A stretch of DNA of 64,000 nucleotides, taken from contig NZ_CP011047.1 of NCBI RefSeq assembly GCF_000982825.1, forward strand, positions 1,302,001-1,366,000, written 5' to 3'. Every line of letters begins with the position of its first letter. The stretch's first letter is position 1. A model generated the notes under the pieces. That model ran no database searches, was not told the DNA's origin, and saw only the letters and a program-made list of their open reading frames with translations. Below, piece after piece: positions 16,490 through 25,443 of the stretch. A program made the position numbers and the translations under genes. The DNA is from Cronobacter sakazakii (lineage in GTDB: Bacteria > Pseudomonadota > Gammaproteobacteria > Enterobacterales > Enterobacteriaceae).

Positions 16490-18109
16490 TTAGCGCTGTG
16501 GGCCTGCGCTCACCAGCGCGGCACCGGCAGGCGTGTCGGTGTATTTCTCAAAGTTGCTGATAAAGAGCTGCGCCAGCTGCTGCGCTTTCTCCTGCCACTG
16601 TTCCGGCGAGGCGTAGGTATTGCGTGGGTCGAGAATGCGTTCATCGACGCCCGGCAGACTGGTCGGAATCGCCAGATTAAACAGCGGCAGCGTAAAGGTT
16701 TCCGCGTCGTCCAGCGAACCATTGAGGATGGCGTCGATAATCGCGCGGGTATCCTTAATGGAGATGCGTTTGCCGGTGCCGTTCCAGCCGGTATTGACCA
16801 GATACGCCTGCGCGCCCGCCGCCTGCATACGTTTTACCAGCACTTCAGAGTACTGCGTCGGGTGAAGCATCAGGAACGCTGCGCCGAAACAGGCCGAGAA
16901 GGTCGGCGTCGGCTCGGTCACGCCGCGCTCGGTGCCCGCCAGTTTCGCCGTAAAGCCGGAGAGAAAGTGATACTGCGTCTGGCTGGCCGTCAGGCGCGAT
17001 ACCGGCGGCAGAACGCCGAACGCATCGGCGGTCAGGAAGATAACTTTCGTCGCGTGGCCCGCTTTCGACACCGGCTTCACGATGTTATCGATGTGGTAAA
17101 TCGGGTAGGAGACGCGGGTGTTTTCGGTTTTAGAGGCATCGTCAAAATCGATGCTGCCGTCGTCACGCACGGTGACGTTTTCCAGCAGCGCGTCGCGTCG
17201 AATGGCGTGATAGATATCCGGCTCGGCTTCTTCGGAGAGGCGAATGGTTTTGGCATAGCAGCCGCCCTCGAAGTTAAACACGCCGTCATCGTCCCAGCCG
17301 TGTTCGTCATCGCCAATAAGGCGGCGTTTCGGATCGGTGGAAAGCGTCGTCTTGCCGGTGCCGGAGAGGCCAAAGAATACCGCTACATCGCCTTTTTCAC
17401 CGACGTTCGCCGAGCAGTGCATCGAGGCGATGCCTTTCAGCGGCAGCAGGTAGTTCATAATCGAGAACATGCCTTTTTTCATCTCGCCGCCGTACCAGGT
17501 GCCGCCAATCAGCTGCATCCGTTCGGTCAGGTTAAAGGCTACAAAGTTCTCGGAATTCAGCCCCTGCGCCTGCCAGTCCGGGTTCGTGCATTTCGCGCCG
17601 TTCATCACGATGAAATCCGGCTCGAAGCCTTCCAGTTCATCATCGGACGGGCGAATAAACATGTTTTTAACGAAATGCGCCTGCCAGGCCACTTCGGTAA
17701 TAAAACGCACCGACAGGCGGCTGTCCGGATTGGCACCGCAAAAAGCGTCGATGATGAAAAGACGTTTACCGGAGAGCTGCTGCGTCACCAGGCCTTTCAG
17801 ATGCTGCCAGGTTTCTGGCGTCAGCGGTTTGTTGTCGTTTTTGCCTTTGCCGTTATCGGACCACCACAGCGTATCGCGCGTGGTGTCGTCGCGAACGATG
17901 TATTTATCCTTCGGCGAACGGCCGGTAAAAATGCCCGTGTCGACGGCGACCGCACCCAGATCCGTCAGTACCCCGCGCTCGTAACCCTCAAGCGACGGGT
18001 CAAGCTCTTCGCGATAAAGGGTGTCGTAATCGGGGTTATAAACCACCTCCTGGACGTCGTTGATACCGTAAGCCTTGAGATCCTGCGGGGTTATGCCTGT
18101 AACTCGCAT
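16490..18109 (-). CDS. pckA: Phosphoenolpyruvate carboxykinase (ATP)
   Basis: Converts oxaloacetate and ATP to phosphoenolpyruvate, the first committed step of gluconeogenesis. The 539 residues closely match E. coli Pck. Visible are the ATP P-loop GLSGTGKTTLS, the metal-binding segment DDEHGWDDDG and the signature FGLSGTGKT region after MHCSANVGEKGD. A CRP-type site lies about 130 bases upstream of the start. Confidence 0.98.
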   Translation of the reverse strand: MRVTGITPQDLKAYGINDVQEVVYNPDYDTLYREELDPSLEGYERGVLTDLGAVAVDTGIFTGRSPKDKYIVRDDTTRDTLWWSDNGKGKNDNKPLTPETWQHLKGLVTQQLSGKRLFIIDAFCGANPDSRLSVRFITEVAWQAHFVKNMFIRPSDDELEGFEPDFIVMNGAKCTNPDWQAQGLNSENFVAFNLTERMQLIGGTWYGGEMKKGMFSIMNYLLPLKGIASMHCSANVGEKGDVAVFFGLSGTGKTTLSTDPKRRLIGDDEHGWDDDGVFNFEGGCYAKTIRLSEEAEPDIYHAIRRDALLENVTVRDDGSIDFDDASKTENTRVSYPIYHIDNIVKPVSKAGHATKVIFLTADAFGVLPPVSRLTASQTQYHFLSGFTAKLAGTERGVTEPTPTFSACFGAAFLMLHPTQYSEVLVKRMQAAGAQAYLVNTGWNGTGKRISIKDTRAIIDAILNGSLDDAETFTLPLFNLAIPTSLPGVDERILDPRNTYASPEQWQEKAQQLAQLFISNFEKYTDTPAGAALVSAGPQR

Positions 18110-18537
18110 TTCACTGCTCCTTAGCCAATTTATACTATCTGAAAGTGTAGGGTCATTCCGGGGACGTTAACCGCGACAGGCTTCATAGATTTACGTTACT
18201 GATGGGTTGCCAGGCGCGCCATAGTGGAAAATTCTGTGAGACCGGTCACGACGGGTCTCAGAGTATGGCAACATTTTATCTGTGTACGCGTTAATTGTTC
18301 CGAATATGTTATAAAAGCCACCCGCCAAACCCGCACTTTGTGACTGTAAGCGCTTTCCTGAAGAAAATTATCTTTTCTGTGAAAACCAAAACCGGCGGGG
18401 GATCGCACAGGATAAACGGACTTTTGCGAATACGCGCCCGGATCTGGCTAGCGAAACGCGTCTTTTCCCACTTCACGTTCACTTCACGCAGGCGCGTTAT
18501 CTTCACCGCGTGAATGCATTTTTAAAGGATTATCGTC
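18110..18537. other. pckA-yhgE divergent intergenic region
   Basis: A 428-base gap between divergent genes. It holds a CRP-type site (18235-18250), which lies inside a wider TGAGACC/GGTCTCA inverted repeat (18237-18260). The run AATATGTTATAAAAG at 18303-18317 may be a promoter. No gene was convincing: the short open frames here have no family match I recognise. Confidence 0.5.
18235..18250 (-). promoter_or_regulatory. CRP-cAMP site upstream of pckA
   Basis: TGTGAGACCGGTCACG fits TGTGA-N6-TCACA with one mismatch. Its centre is about 133 bases before the pckA ATG. The pck gene of E. coli is under catabolite control, so CRP activation is the likely role. Confidence 0.6.
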
Positions 18538-20226
18538 ATGTCTGAACTTCATCCTCTGGCGCCCGCGACGCGCTGGGGCATCGTGATAATTGCCGCGCTC
18601 TGCGGCCTGCTGATGTTTTTAACCGGTCCGCACAGCCTGATAGCGATGAGCCAGGGATCGGCGCTGGTGCTGCACTCGCTGGCCATCACACTCTGCGCGA
18701 GTGTGGCGCTGGCGGCGACTCGCCTGCGCGCGCTGCGTTTCTGGTGGATGACGGGCGCGCTGCTGGTGCTGGTAGGCGTGATGTCGGGCTGGATGCGCTG
18801 GTCTGTTTCGGGCGTCGATGAGCTGGACGCGGGTGAAATGATCGCCACCTGGTATTTCCACCTGGCGGCCACGCTCTTTATGGCGCTCCCCTGGCTGCAG
18901 CGTGACAGTACGTCCGGCGCGCCTGTTTCACGTCGTCTGGCGCTGTGGAATAACGGCGTCGCGCTGCTGCTGGCGCTGGCGCTCGCCGGTGTGTTCTGGG
19001 GCGTGCTGCTGCTGTGGGCGAAACTCTTTAACGCGGTGGATATCCGCTTCTTTGACATTCTGTTTTTCGACACGCCGCTCTTTGTTTATGTCATGGCGAC
19101 GGTTTCCGGCGCGGTATGTTTGCTGCTGTGCCGCAGCCAGACGCGCATCACCGAGGCGCTGATGCGTTTTCTGACGCTGGCGGCATCCGGCCTGCTGCCG
19201 CTCGCCGCGCTTATCGCGCTGCTGTTTCTCGCGACGCTGCCGTTTGTTGGTCTGAGCGGCCTTGCGGCGCGCACCTCCTGTAACGCCCTGCTGAATACGC
19301 TGGCGCTGGTCTTGCTCGCGCTTTCCGGGCTGGCCTGCGCGCCGTCACCGCATAAAGCGCTGCGTCTGCTGAACAACACCGGCGTTATCGTCACACCGCT
19401 TTTCTCGGCGCTCGCCGGGTGGTCACTGTGGCTGCGCGTGCAGCAATATGGCTGGACGCCGTGGCGCGTTTACGCGGCGCTTATCACGGCGACGGTGATG
19501 TGCTGGGCGGTGTGCGCCACGCTGCAGGCGATTAACCGTATGAAGGGCGATGAACCGGCAGGCGATCGCGGCGGCCGAGTTGTCATGCTCTTCTCGCTCG
19601 CGCTGCTGGTTTTAAGCCATACGCCAGTACTCGACCCGTGGCGCATCAGCGTGGAGAGCCAGATGGCGCGTTATGAGAGCGGGGCGCAAAAGGCCGACCT
19701 GATGAGTCTTTATATGCTGCAACACGCCGGACGCCGCGGCCAGGCGGCACTGAATGAACTTCGCCATACCCCGGCTTTTATGGCCGATAAAGAGAATCGT
19801 CAGGCGCTGCGCGATCTGCTGGACAGCAACTCGACGGTGGCCGATGACGACCTGCGCGACGCCATTACGCTTGCCGCAGGGGCGCAGGCACCTGCAGAGA
19901 GCTGGTGGCAGTGGGTGCGCAAAGAAGACACCTACAGCGTGCGCGGCTGTTTATATGAGAAGGGCAGTTGCGTTGTGGCGGCGCTCGATTTGAATCATGA
20001 CGGGCAAAATGAAGTGCTGCTGTGCAGTAGCGACACGCGAAGCTGTATCGTCACGATGCGCGAGAACGGCCAGTGGCGGCAGGCGGGCTGGAGCCAGGAG
20101 ATTCCCAGCAGTCTGACGCGCGAAAAATTCGACAAGGCGCTGCGCGAAAATCAGATCAAAGGAAAAGAGAAAACCTGGCAGGATGTGGAAATTGGCGGGG
20201 TGAGGATCCCGATAAACTATCAGTAA
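18538..20226 (+). CDS. yhgE: YhgE-like inner-membrane protein (DUF4153 type)
   Basis: A 562-residue protein of unknown function. About ten hydrophobic segments fill residues 13-370. A soluble C-terminal part of about 190 residues follows, with a segment DLNHDGQNEVLLCSSD resembling an EF-hand-like or FG-GAP-like calcium loop. Position beside pckA and hslO identifies it as the syntenic counterpart of E. coli YhgE. The ribosome site TAAAGGATTATCGTC supports the start. No function should be inferred beyond membrane location. Confidence 0.8.
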   Translation: MSELHPLAPATRWGIVIIAALCGLLMFLTGPHSLIAMSQGSALVLHSLAITLCASVALAATRLRALRFWWMTGALLVLVGVMSGWMRWSVSGVDELDAGEMIATWYFHLAATLFMALPWLQRDSTSGAPVSRRLALWNNGVALLLALALAGVFWGVLLLWAKLFNAVDIRFFDILFFDTPLFVYVMATVSGAVCLLLCRSQTRITEALMRFLTLAASGLLPLAALIALLFLATLPFVGLSGLAARTSCNALLNTLALVLLALSGLACAPSPHKALRLLNNTGVIVTPLFSALAGWSLWLRVQQYGWTPWRVYAALITATVMCWAVCATLQAINRMKGDEPAGDRGGRVVMLFSLALLVLSHTPVLDPWRISVESQMARYESGAQKADLMSLYMLQHAGRRGQAALNELRHTPAFMADKENRQALRDLLDSNSTVADDDLRDAITLAAGAQAPAESWWQWVRKEDTYSVRGCLYEKGSCVVAALDLNHDGQNEVLLCSSDTRSCIVTMRENGQWRQAGWSQEIPSSLTREKFDKALRENQIKGKEKTWQDVEIGGVRIPINYQ

Positions 20227-20230
20227 GCGT

Positions 20231-20266
20231 AAAAAAAGCGCTTCCCGCCAGGCGGCGGGAAGCGTC
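20231..20266 (-). terminator. Terminator between yhgE and hslO
   Basis: CGCTTCCCGCC and GGCGGGAAGCG arms. On the minus strand the hairpin is followed by a T-run, so it mainly ends the hslO unit. Confidence 0.83.
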
Positions 20267-20274
20267 AGCAGGCT

Positions 20275-21153
20275 TTAGTGTACCTGCGGATCGGCCGGGG
20301 AGGCGTTTTTACGGATCCCGGCGATATCCATCGCGTCGAAAACATAGTGGGTGCCGCAGTAATCGCAGTGCATATCCACTTCGCCGTCTTCTTCCAGAAT
20401 CTGGGCGACTTCTTCATCCGGCAGCGTGCGCAGCGCATCGGCGCAGCGCTCGCGCGAGCAGGTGCATTTGAACTCCACCGCCTGCGGATCGTAAACGGTC
20501 ACTTCTTCTTCGTGGTAGAGACGCCACAGCACATCGTTGGCAGGCAGCGTGAACAGCTCGTCCGCCTTGATGGTTTCGGTCAGCGTCGCCAGATGGTTGA
20601 AATCATCCGTCTGGGCGTCCTGCGCCGGCAGCACCTGCAACAGCATGCCGCCTGCGGCAGGCTGGCCCTGCGCTTCACCGGTGCGGATAAACAGACGGGT
20701 CGGCAGCTGTTCGGAGCGCATGAAGTAATCTTCCAGACACGCGGCCAGCGTATCGCCTTCCAGACCGACGACACCCTGATAGCGCTCGCCTTCTTCCGGC
20801 GTAATGGTGATGACCAGATAGCCATTGCCCACCAGCGTTTTCAGACTGGCATCCGCCGGAACATCGCCCTGTACGCGCGCGACGCCGCGCATCTGCTGGC
20901 GGTTGTTGCCGTTAATCACGGCAAGCGTCATCGGGCCGTCGCCCTGTAACTGAACGGTGATATCGCCCGCGAATTTCAGCGTCGCGGTCAGCAGGCTGGT
21001 GGCGACCAGCAGCTCGCCGAGCAAGGTTTTAACCGGCATCGGATAGTCATGGTTTTCAAGGATCTGTTTCCAGGTTTCTGAAACCGTCACCAGTTCGCCG
21101 CGCACGGCATAATTTTCAAAAAGATAGCGGTGTAGTTGGTCGTGTTGAGCCAT
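20275..21153 (-). CDS. hslO: Redox-regulated holdase chaperone Hsp33
   Basis: Cytoplasmic chaperone turned on by oxidation, which releases zinc from its C-terminal cysteines. The 292 residues end with the zinc site CTC, then 30 residues, then CDYC, fitting the family's CxC-x27-32-CxxC pattern. It lies just downstream of hslR and probably shares its transcript. Confidence 0.97.
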   Translation of the reverse strand: MAQHDQLHRYLFENYAVRGELVTVSETWKQILENHDYPMPVKTLLGELLVATSLLTATLKFAGDITVQLQGDGPMTLAVINGNNRQQMRGVARVQGDVPADASLKTLVGNGYLVITITPEEGERYQGVVGLEGDTLAACLEDYFMRSEQLPTRLFIRTGEAQGQPAAGGMLLQVLPAQDAQTDDFNHLATLTETIKADELFTLPANDVLWRLYHEEEVTVYDPQAVEFKCTCSRERCADALRTLPDEEVAQILEEDGEVDMHCDYCGTHYVFDAMDIAGIRKNASPADPQVH

Positions 21154-21176
21154 TATTCTCTCTCCTGGCGTGACGG

Positions 21177-21578
21177 TTATTCGCTGTCGCCAAATTTAAA
21201 TTTGATCAGATCGCGGCGCTCTTTTTTATCCGGGCGGCGATCCGGATGCGGCATGGAAAGGGCGTTGAGTTTACGCGCCAGCGCGAGTTTTTCGCGCTTT
21301 TCGATACTTTCTGCCGTCTCTTCGTACAGCAGTACCGCCTCGCTTGCCGGTCGTCGCTGATCGGTAATGCCTTTTACCACCAGCGTGCGTTCATCGTTTC
21401 CCTGACGCAGCGTTAACACCGCGTTCGGTTCGATAATTTTACTCGGTCTGGTCCGTTGCCCGTTGTAGTGCACCTTGCCGCCTTCGATCATCTCGCGGGC
21501 CAGCGTGCGGGTTTTATAGAAGCGCGCCGCCCAGAGCCATTTGTCCAGGCGAACCCCTTCGGTGGATTTCTCTTTCAT
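21177..21578 (-). CDS. hslR: Ribosome-associated heat-shock protein Hsp15
   Basis: S4-domain RNA-binding protein that binds free 50S subunits with stalled peptidyl-tRNA and recycles them. The S4 domain (VRLDKWLWAARFYKTRTLAREMI) is followed by a basic tail. The ATG at 21578 is chosen, giving 133 residues as in E. coli; it overlaps the yrfG stop as TGATG. A GTG one codon earlier is also open. Confidence 0.96.
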   Translation of the reverse strand: MKEKSTEGVRLDKWLWAARFYKTRTLAREMIEGGKVHYNGQRTRPSKIIEPNAVLTLRQGNDERTLVVKGITDQRRPASEAVLLYEETAESIEKREKLALARKLNALSMPHPDRRPDKKERRDLIKFKFGDSE

Positions 21579-22258
21579 CACGACTCCTCGGTTTGCAGCG
21601 AGGGGATCAGACGCCGGTAATCGCCAAGCGCCGGGTGGCGCTGATAGTTTTTATCCGCAACGCCTGAATCGGGATTGGTGACGCCAAGGCAGTAGCGAAT
21701 ACCAAACCGCGCGGCGGCATCGAGAATCGGCTCGCTGTCGTCAATAAACAGCGTGCGCGACTTATCAAGGCCGGTGTGCCGGGCAACGGCCTGCCATAAC
21801 CGCTGATCCTCTTTTGGATAACCAAATGTGTGGGTGGAAAGTAATAAATCAAGGTGCTGAGCAAGCCCGGTATGCTCAAGCTTGACCGCCAGATTATGCG
21901 GATGCGCGTTGGTCAGCAAAATACGTCGCTTGCCGCAGGCTTTCAGCGCGTCGAGAAACGGCACGGTATCTTCACGTATCAACGCGCGCGGCCCTTGCTC
22001 GGTCGTCATGGCACAGATATCGAGCCCCAGGCGCTCGCTCCAGTAATCCAGACAGTACCAGTTTAGCGTATGCTGCACGGCGTGATATTCGGCGCGGATA
22101 TGATTGTGGGCGTCATCCAGCGAGATGCCGCGCTGCTGGCTTAGCGTTTCGGGCACCAGCTTTTGCCAGAAGAAGGTGTCGAACGCCAGATCCAGCAGCG
22201 TGCCGTCCATATCCAGCAGAACGGTATCAACGTCCTGCCAGGCGATATCAATAGTCAT
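21578..22258 (-). CDS. yrfG: GMP/IMP nucleotidase (HAD family) YrfG
   Basis: HAD-family 5'-nucleotidase; the E. coli homologue prefers GMP and IMP. The 226 residues show motif I DMDGTLLD at 16-23, the ILLTNAHP motif II and the FIDDSEPIL motif IV. Translationally coupled to hslR. Confidence 0.95.
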   Translation of the reverse strand: MTIDIAWQDVDTVLLDMDGTLLDLAFDTFFWQKLVPETLSQQRGISLDDAHNHIRAEYHAVQHTLNWYCLDYWSERLGLDICAMTTEQGPRALIREDTVPFLDALKACGKRRILLTNAHPHNLAVKLEHTGLAQHLDLLLSTHTFGYPKEDQRLWQAVARHTGLDKSRTLFIDDSEPILDAAARFGIRYCLGVTNPDSGVADKNYQRHPALGDYRRLIPSLQTEES

Positions 22259-22276
22259 GGGAACTCCCGCCTGAGG

Positions 22277-22311
22277 AAAAAGGGGCGACAGGTTACCATA
22301 AACCTGTCGCC
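22277..22311 (-). terminator. Terminator of igaA
   Basis: GGCGACAGGTT and AACCTGTCGCC arms with a six-base loop. On the minus strand it leads into CCCTTTTTCC, between igaA and yrfG. Confidence 0.82.
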
Positions 22312-22320
22312 GCCGGATTA

Positions 22321-24459
22321 TCAGAACAGGGGGCGAATATCCGCGGAAGGGACCAGTTGCGGGTTGAAGCAGTTTTCGTAGTAGCGCTGAATTTCTTCGA
22401 TACGGGTGCGGCTGCGCTGCCAGCGGCGCAGCGCGACGACGCCGTTATACAGCGCACAGATGAGCATCACCAGCATCAGGAGTGTGGTGCCGAAATAGCG
22501 CCACAGCCCGGCGCTGTCAGGGATACTGCTGAGCGTCACATGCTGGGTGCCGTTGGCGTCGGTGCGCAGGCTGGTAACGACGCCTTCCGCATGGAATGGC
22601 GTCTGCATCAGCATACCCGCCAGCCGCTGGAACTCTTTCCACTGCTCCTGCGGCGGCAAATCATACAGCGACGTCGGCGGCAGTGGCTGGTTCACCATAT
22701 CTTTGCCTTCATCGCTGATAATCATAAAGCCGCCCGGTGGCGGGCTGTTGAGCGACTGCGCGGCGCGGCTGGTTTCACGTACGAAGAACGGCGCGGTGGA
22801 AGCAATCACCAGATTATCGAGCGATTCAGCGCTGACCGGGCGCAGCAGGACGTTAATGCCGTCGAGCTTGCCTTCGCTGGCGCGTTTTACGAGCGACGGC
22901 CAGTCTTTGGTGTTGCCAAGGTTCACCAGCGCGTTTTTCAGCCTGACGCACTCTTCTTCGCCGGTACACAGCGCTTCGGTTTTCAGCACGATCTCCGCGA
23001 AATCATCCAGCAGCACCATGCCCGATTTCTGAATCGCCGACGCCAGCTGCGGGTTGATTTTGGTGTCGCCTTCCTGCGGATGCAGCTGGCGGTTTACTGC
23101 TTCTGCCAGCGCCGTGGCTTTGGTCACCGTGTCGGATTCCGGCAGAGGCAGCGGGCTTGCGTTATTCCAGAGAATTTGCGAGCAGTCGAACGGCATAAAC
23201 GGGTAATTCTGGCGGGTGGTATAGCGCCCCGGCAGATGAATATTGCACATGCCTGTGCCGTTAATCCGCAGCGTATCACCAACGCGCAGGCCAGCTTCTT
23301 CAAGCTTCGCCACGCTGGTCGCTTCGACCGTTTGTGCGCCTTTAAGCCAGGAGATAGTCAGCTTAAACGGCATATCGAGCGGCACCCAGATAGTCAGCAG
23401 CAGCAATACCAGCAGCGCGCCTGCGCCGATCACTGCGCTGCGCAGCCAGTGCTGAAGCGGGAAATGTTTTACTTCGTCATGCAGCGACAGAAAACGGCCC
23501 TGGCGCACCACATGCCTGTCCATATAGATATCGATATCCGTTTTCTGGCCTAAATCATGCGCGATAAATGGCTGCCAGTGCGGCGGATAGATCAGGTCGA
23601 TAATGCCGAGCGAAATATTATTAAGCTGTTCCTGGTTGGTTTCGCCAAACAGCCCCCAGCGTTTCGGCGTGCCGCGCAGACAATGGATTTCGCGCAGCGC
23701 TGTTTTCGCCGGCGGCGCATACAGCCCCCACAGGCCCGCGCCCAGCAGCAGAATCGCGCCGCCTGCAAGCCAGGGCAGCATCATCGGCGGCGTGACGAGG
23801 CAGAAGAAAAAGAGCACAAACGCGGCGCAGATCAGCAGCGCCTCGCGCAGTCCATCCGGACGCCCGAGCGCATGCTCCTCCTGCGTCTCCTGCCGGATAT
23901 TCAGCAGCTCAATCTGTTCGCTCTCTTCGCCGCGAATGGACGCCAGGCCGGATGCCGGGCCTTCCAGCACGTAGCCGCGGGCTTCATGCACATGTTCCTG
24001 AATAGAATGGCCATTCAGAGAGATAACCAGCGGCAGCGTCGCGGTGCGGATAAGCTCGACGCTATTATCATCAGTGATGTATTGCTCGCAGAAGGGCGGC
24101 AGATGCACTTCTACCGAGTCCAGATAGTAACGCCATTTGTTCGGATCGTCAGACGAGAGGCCGTAGCGGGTAATAGCCCGACGGATGCAATAGACGGTGC
24201 TGCTTTGCGGCGTCAGCGTTAACCGGACTGGCGGCTTAATGGCGCCGGTCGGCGTCGGCGAATCCTGAAAACGCGAGAGCGTTTCCAGATAGCTTTCGAT
24301 GGCGCTACGCTCTTCACTGCTGAGTTTACGGGTAGTGGCACCAGCAAAAACCTGGGCGGGTAAACGAGGATGACGGGGGCGAATTTTGCGCTTTATCCAC
24401 CAGCCTGCAATGACGATGCAGGCCAGCATAGCAGCGACTAAAATCAACAAGGTGCTCAT
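22321..24459 (-). CDS. igaA: Inner-membrane Rcs repressor IgaA (YrfF)
   Basis: Essential inner-membrane protein that holds the Rcs envelope-stress phosphorelay off by contact with RcsD. The 712 residues fit the family. An N-terminal hydrophobic segment is followed by cytoplasmic parts, two central segments near residues 205-245, one near 340-360, a large periplasmic domain with conserved cysteines (for example CTGEEEC), and a last segment near 655-675. Confidence 0.96.
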   Translation of the reverse strand: MSTLLILVAAMLACIVIAGWWIKRKIRPRHPRLPAQVFAGATTRKLSSEERSAIESYLETLSRFQDSPTPTGAIKPPVRLTLTPQSSTVYCIRRAITRYGLSSDDPNKWRYYLDSVEVHLPPFCEQYITDDNSVELIRTATLPLVISLNGHSIQEHVHEARGYVLEGPASGLASIRGEESEQIELLNIRQETQEEHALGRPDGLREALLICAAFVLFFFCLVTPPMMLPWLAGGAILLLGAGLWGLYAPPAKTALREIHCLRGTPKRWGLFGETNQEQLNNISLGIIDLIYPPHWQPFIAHDLGQKTDIDIYMDRHVVRQGRFLSLHDEVKHFPLQHWLRSAVIGAGALLVLLLLTIWVPLDMPFKLTISWLKGAQTVEATSVAKLEEAGLRVGDTLRINGTGMCNIHLPGRYTTRQNYPFMPFDCSQILWNNASPLPLPESDTVTKATALAEAVNRQLHPQEGDTKINPQLASAIQKSGMVLLDDFAEIVLKTEALCTGEEECVRLKNALVNLGNTKDWPSLVKRASEGKLDGINVLLRPVSAESLDNLVIASTAPFFVRETSRAAQSLNSPPPGGFMIISDEGKDMVNQPLPPTSLYDLPPQEQWKEFQRLAGMLMQTPFHAEGVVTSLRTDANGTQHVTLSSIPDSAGLWRYFGTTLLMLVMLICALYNGVVALRRWQRSRTRIEEIQRYYENCFNPQLVPSADIRPLF

Positions 24460-24795
24460 GCTTTCCCCATCAAATCACGGTACTCGATGCAAATGTAAAC
24501 AAGTATTGCCTATGCAACATTAAGGCAGAACAATGAACAAAAATCGACAGGTATGGAGTCAATTTGAGTGAAATTATTTGAGGCATACCAGCGGTAAATC
24601 AATGTTAGCAAAGCGGGAAGCGTGGAAATATCAGCAAATTCTTATTTTAAATTCAACCTCTTGACATAAATGGGTATTTAGGTTTTACGTGCGCGTGAAG
24701 TTGCAGGAATGTAAATAAAAAACGATTCACATTGCCCGAACCGTGCGGTGTGTCGCACAATGAGCAAAGATATGGTTACCCGGTGGCCGGTTAAT
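24460..24795. other. igaA-nudE divergent intergenic region
   Basis: A 336-base AT-rich gap between divergent genes. TTGACA at 24661-24666 could be a -35 element for nudE, but no good -10 follows at standard spacing. No gene seen. Confidence 0.4.
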
Positions 24796-25356
24796 ATGAA
24801 TAAACCTCTGCAAAAACCCACTATTTTAAATATTGAAACGGTCGCCCGTTCGCGTCTTTTCAGCGTTGAGCAGGTAAGCCTCGCCTTCAGCAATGGCGAG
24901 CAGCGCGTTTATGAGCGTATGCGTCCTTCGGAGCGCGAGGCGGTGATGATCGTGCCCATTATTGACGATCATCTGATCTTAATCCGTGAATATGCTGTCG
25001 GCACCGAATCCTACGAGCTGGGCTTTTCCAAAGGGCTTATCGATCCGGGTGAAAATATTTACGAAGCGGCCAACCGTGAATTAAAAGAGGAAGTCGGCTT
25101 TGGCGCGAATCAACTGACGTTCCTGAAAAAACTCACTATGGCGCCGTCTTATTTCTCCAGCAAAATGAATATTCTGGTGGCGGAAGATCTCTATCCGGAA
25201 ACGCTGCAGGGCGACGAGCCGGAGCCGCTGATTCAGGAGCGCTGGCCGCTCGCGCATATGATGGATCTGCTGGAAGATCCGGATTTCAGCGAGGCCCGCA
25301 ATGTCAGCGCGCTGTTCCTGGTGCGCGAATGGCTGAAGATGCACGGCAGGCTGTAA
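24796..25356 (+). CDS. nudE: ADP compounds hydrolase NudE
   Basis: Nudix hydrolase for ADP-ribose, NADH and Ap3A. The 186 residues carry an intact Nudix box: GLIDPGENIYEAANRELKEEVG. The start at 24796 (MNKPLQKPTILN) is chosen to match E. coli NudE; upstream in-frame codons begin inside AT-rich leader sequence. Divergent from igaA. Confidence 0.96.
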   Translation: MNKPLQKPTILNIETVARSRLFSVEQVSLAFSNGEQRVYERMRPSEREAVMIVPIIDDHLILIREYAVGTESYELGFSKGLIDPGENIYEAANRELKEEVGFGANQLTFLKKLTMAPSYFSSKMNILVAEDLYPETLQGDEPEPLIQERWPLAHMMDLLEDPDFSEARNVSALFLVREWLKMHGRL

Positions 25357-25365
25357 TCGCCTCAC

Positions 25366-25392
25366 AAAAAACGCCCGGTAAAGGGCGTTTTC
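25366..25392 (+). terminator. Terminator of nudE
   Basis: CGCCC and GGGCG arms within AAAACGCCC and GGGCGTTTT, ten bases after the nudE stop. Confidence 0.78.
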
Positions 25393-25407
25393 ATCAGCGT
25401 GATACCT

Positions 25408-25440
25408 AAAAAAACGCCCCATGACGGGGCGTTTATTGTT
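25408..25440. terminator. Bidirectional terminator between nudE and mrcA
   Basis: ACGCCCC and GGGGCGT arms with A-run before and TTTATTGTTTT after. It serves the converging mrcA on the minus strand as well as nudE. Confidence 0.82.
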
Positions 25441-25443
25441 TTA

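Noticed and set aside
16862..18124. 420-residue plus-strand open frame opposite pckA
   Set aside because: Antisense shadow of pckA; no family features and no ribosome site.
22163..22381. Short plus-strand frame across the yrfG-igaA junction
   Set aside because: It crosses the igaA terminator and antisense ends of both genes.
22357..23553. 398-residue plus-strand open frame opposite igaA
   Set aside because: Antisense shadow of igaA; low-complexity composition and no recognisable motif.
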